A stretch of 64,000 nt of DNA from Halocaridina rubra (taxonomy: Eukaryota > Arthropoda > Malacostraca > Decapoda > Atyidae): contig JAXCGZ010005731.1 in assembly GCA_037179515.1 (NCBI GenBank), forward strand, positions 17,501 through 81,500, read 5' to 3'. The notes under the pieces were generated by a model. It did no database searches. It had not been told where the DNA came from and was given only the letters and a program-made list of their open reading frames with translations. The position numbers and the translations under genes were made by a program. Every line of letters begins with the position of its first letter. Positions within the stretch are counted from its first letter, which is position 1. Shown here piece after piece: positions 1-64,000 of this stretch.

Positions 1-62997
<62,997 letters not shown>

Positions 62998-64000
62998 GTA
63001 AGTGTTATAAATGTTTATGATATTTACTAAGTATTGGCATCTATGTTCTGTAATTTCTCAATATTTTTGTGCTTGTATGTTAAATGCATTGGACGACATT
63101 TATGTACAATGAGTGTAATCACCCTAGTTAGCAAGGTATAGTCCTTTTACAATCAGTATGGAATAGGACAGTAATAAGTTATCAAATAGAGTAAGGATGA
63201 TGCATAAAAGAGCTCATTTTACGCATGGGAAGAGGGCTTAGTGACTATGACAGTTTTGTAGAATTTTTACTATATCACAGCCTTTGGACTTAATACAAGA
63301 GAAAAGATACGGGTGCCACTGGAAGTAATGAAAGAAGGTTGGATAGATGCGGCAGTTTGGCATCCACTGCAGTACCTTTTCAGATTTGCAGCTCTGGAGG
63401 GTTATGCCCCCAATGAAGGCACTCCCACTCCAATTCCTGTTTTAGTACTTGCATGTGGTACTGATAGTTGATGCCTTTTTCCCTTTTTGTTCGTAAGAGC
63501 TGGAGTTTTCCTTACTTATTCCGTTGATTTATGACTAACTTACTAGCATTAGGGGTTTCTGGAGTTATTCACTGAGCTTTCTCATGATGCGAGAAAGGTG
63601 GTCATTTTGATGACTTTTATTAAAGATATCAAATACATATTTACATTATACAGTAGGTATTTAGAGTTTCATCACTTATGAATGCCACAGCACTCAATCA
63701 ATAGCGAGAAGCAGTTATAAACTTATGAAAAATTGGCCATTGATTATACTTATTCCTATTTGCTCTTTCCTATTTATGTTTACAATGATCATGTATGTAA
63801 AATAAAGAGGGAAACTTCTTTAATTTATAAAACCTCAAGTTCCCTTTAGACTTAAAGATTATCTTCTATTAATTTTTTTCTGCTTTATTCCCTCATCAGA
63901 AGAAAAAATTCTAATATGTAATACCCTTGAAGGATTGCATCTTGGAACAATAAAAATAAGGATAATGAATGTAAATTACATATATCTTCATCTGTAGTGT
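62998..64000 (+). other. Intron 39, continues past the window
   Basis: AT-rich sequence with no exon, transposon or tandem repeat that I recognise. Confidence 0.5.

Overview
This is an AT-rich nuclear window from an animal, and I infer an arthropod, most likely a decapod crustacean. The signs are one large gene with many short exons and long introns full of transposons, several LINE families, pogo/Tigger DNA transposons and MITEs, tRNA-derived SINEs and very long (TA)n microsatellites. No host gene other than the one described here can be supported.

The host gene is a fibrillin on the + strand. I could place 39 consecutive coding exons between 2588 and 62997, giving 7,880 coding bases or about 2,627 codons. 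All splice junctions keep one open reading frame, with mostly phase-1 introns. The protein is built of 45 EGF-like domains, nearly all calcium-binding, and nine 8-cysteine TB/hybrid modules. From my knowledge of human fibrillin-1, the order is hybrid 1, 2 EGF, TB1, 6 EGF, TB2, 3 EGF, hybrid 2, 1 EGF, TB3, 12 EGF, TB4, 2 EGF, TB5, 7 EGF, TB6, 5 EGF, TB7, 7 EGF. This matches the vertebrate layout module for module except for one extra EGF between TB1 and TB2. The N-terminus (start codon, signal peptide, first EGFs) lies left of the window. The furin-processed C-terminus lies to the right. The most unusual part is exon 25, which carries 14 tandem GPDG-type repeats (mostly GPDGRP) directly after TB5. 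Vertebrate fibrillins have their Pro/Gly-rich linker after TB1 instead. The integrin RGD of human TB4 reads RGG here, while an RGD occurs in a nearby EGF domain.

Layout: 1-1460 is a decayed Tigger transposon cut by the window edge. 2588-4013 holds exons 1-4. 4014-18698 is a 14.7 kb intron holding a SINE, (TAA)n-linked repeats, three RTE-like LINE copies tandemly interleaved with the tail of a near-complete CR1-group LINE, and a second CR1-like LINE. 18699-31554 holds exons 5-22, with an RTE-like LINE at 23156-25095. 31555-33922 is a (TA)n block around a TIR-bounded 160-bp satellite. 33923-34456 holds exons 23-24. The next intron holds a jerky/Tigger fossil, a ~135-bp tandem repeat, a perfect-stem hairpin and a CR1-like LINE carrying a SINE. 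Exons 25-26 lie at 41489-42389. The following intron holds a long CR1-like LINE interrupted by another LINE. Exons 27-39 lie at 47696-62997, with smaller repeats and a complete 2.56-kb Tigger element at 60013-62569.

All transposon genes seen are 5'-truncated, frameshifted or altered in key residues, or are fragments. They look like passengers in introns rather than functional partners of the fibrillin gene. I found no CRISPR array, operon, intact tRNA or rRNA gene, or other discrete novel system.
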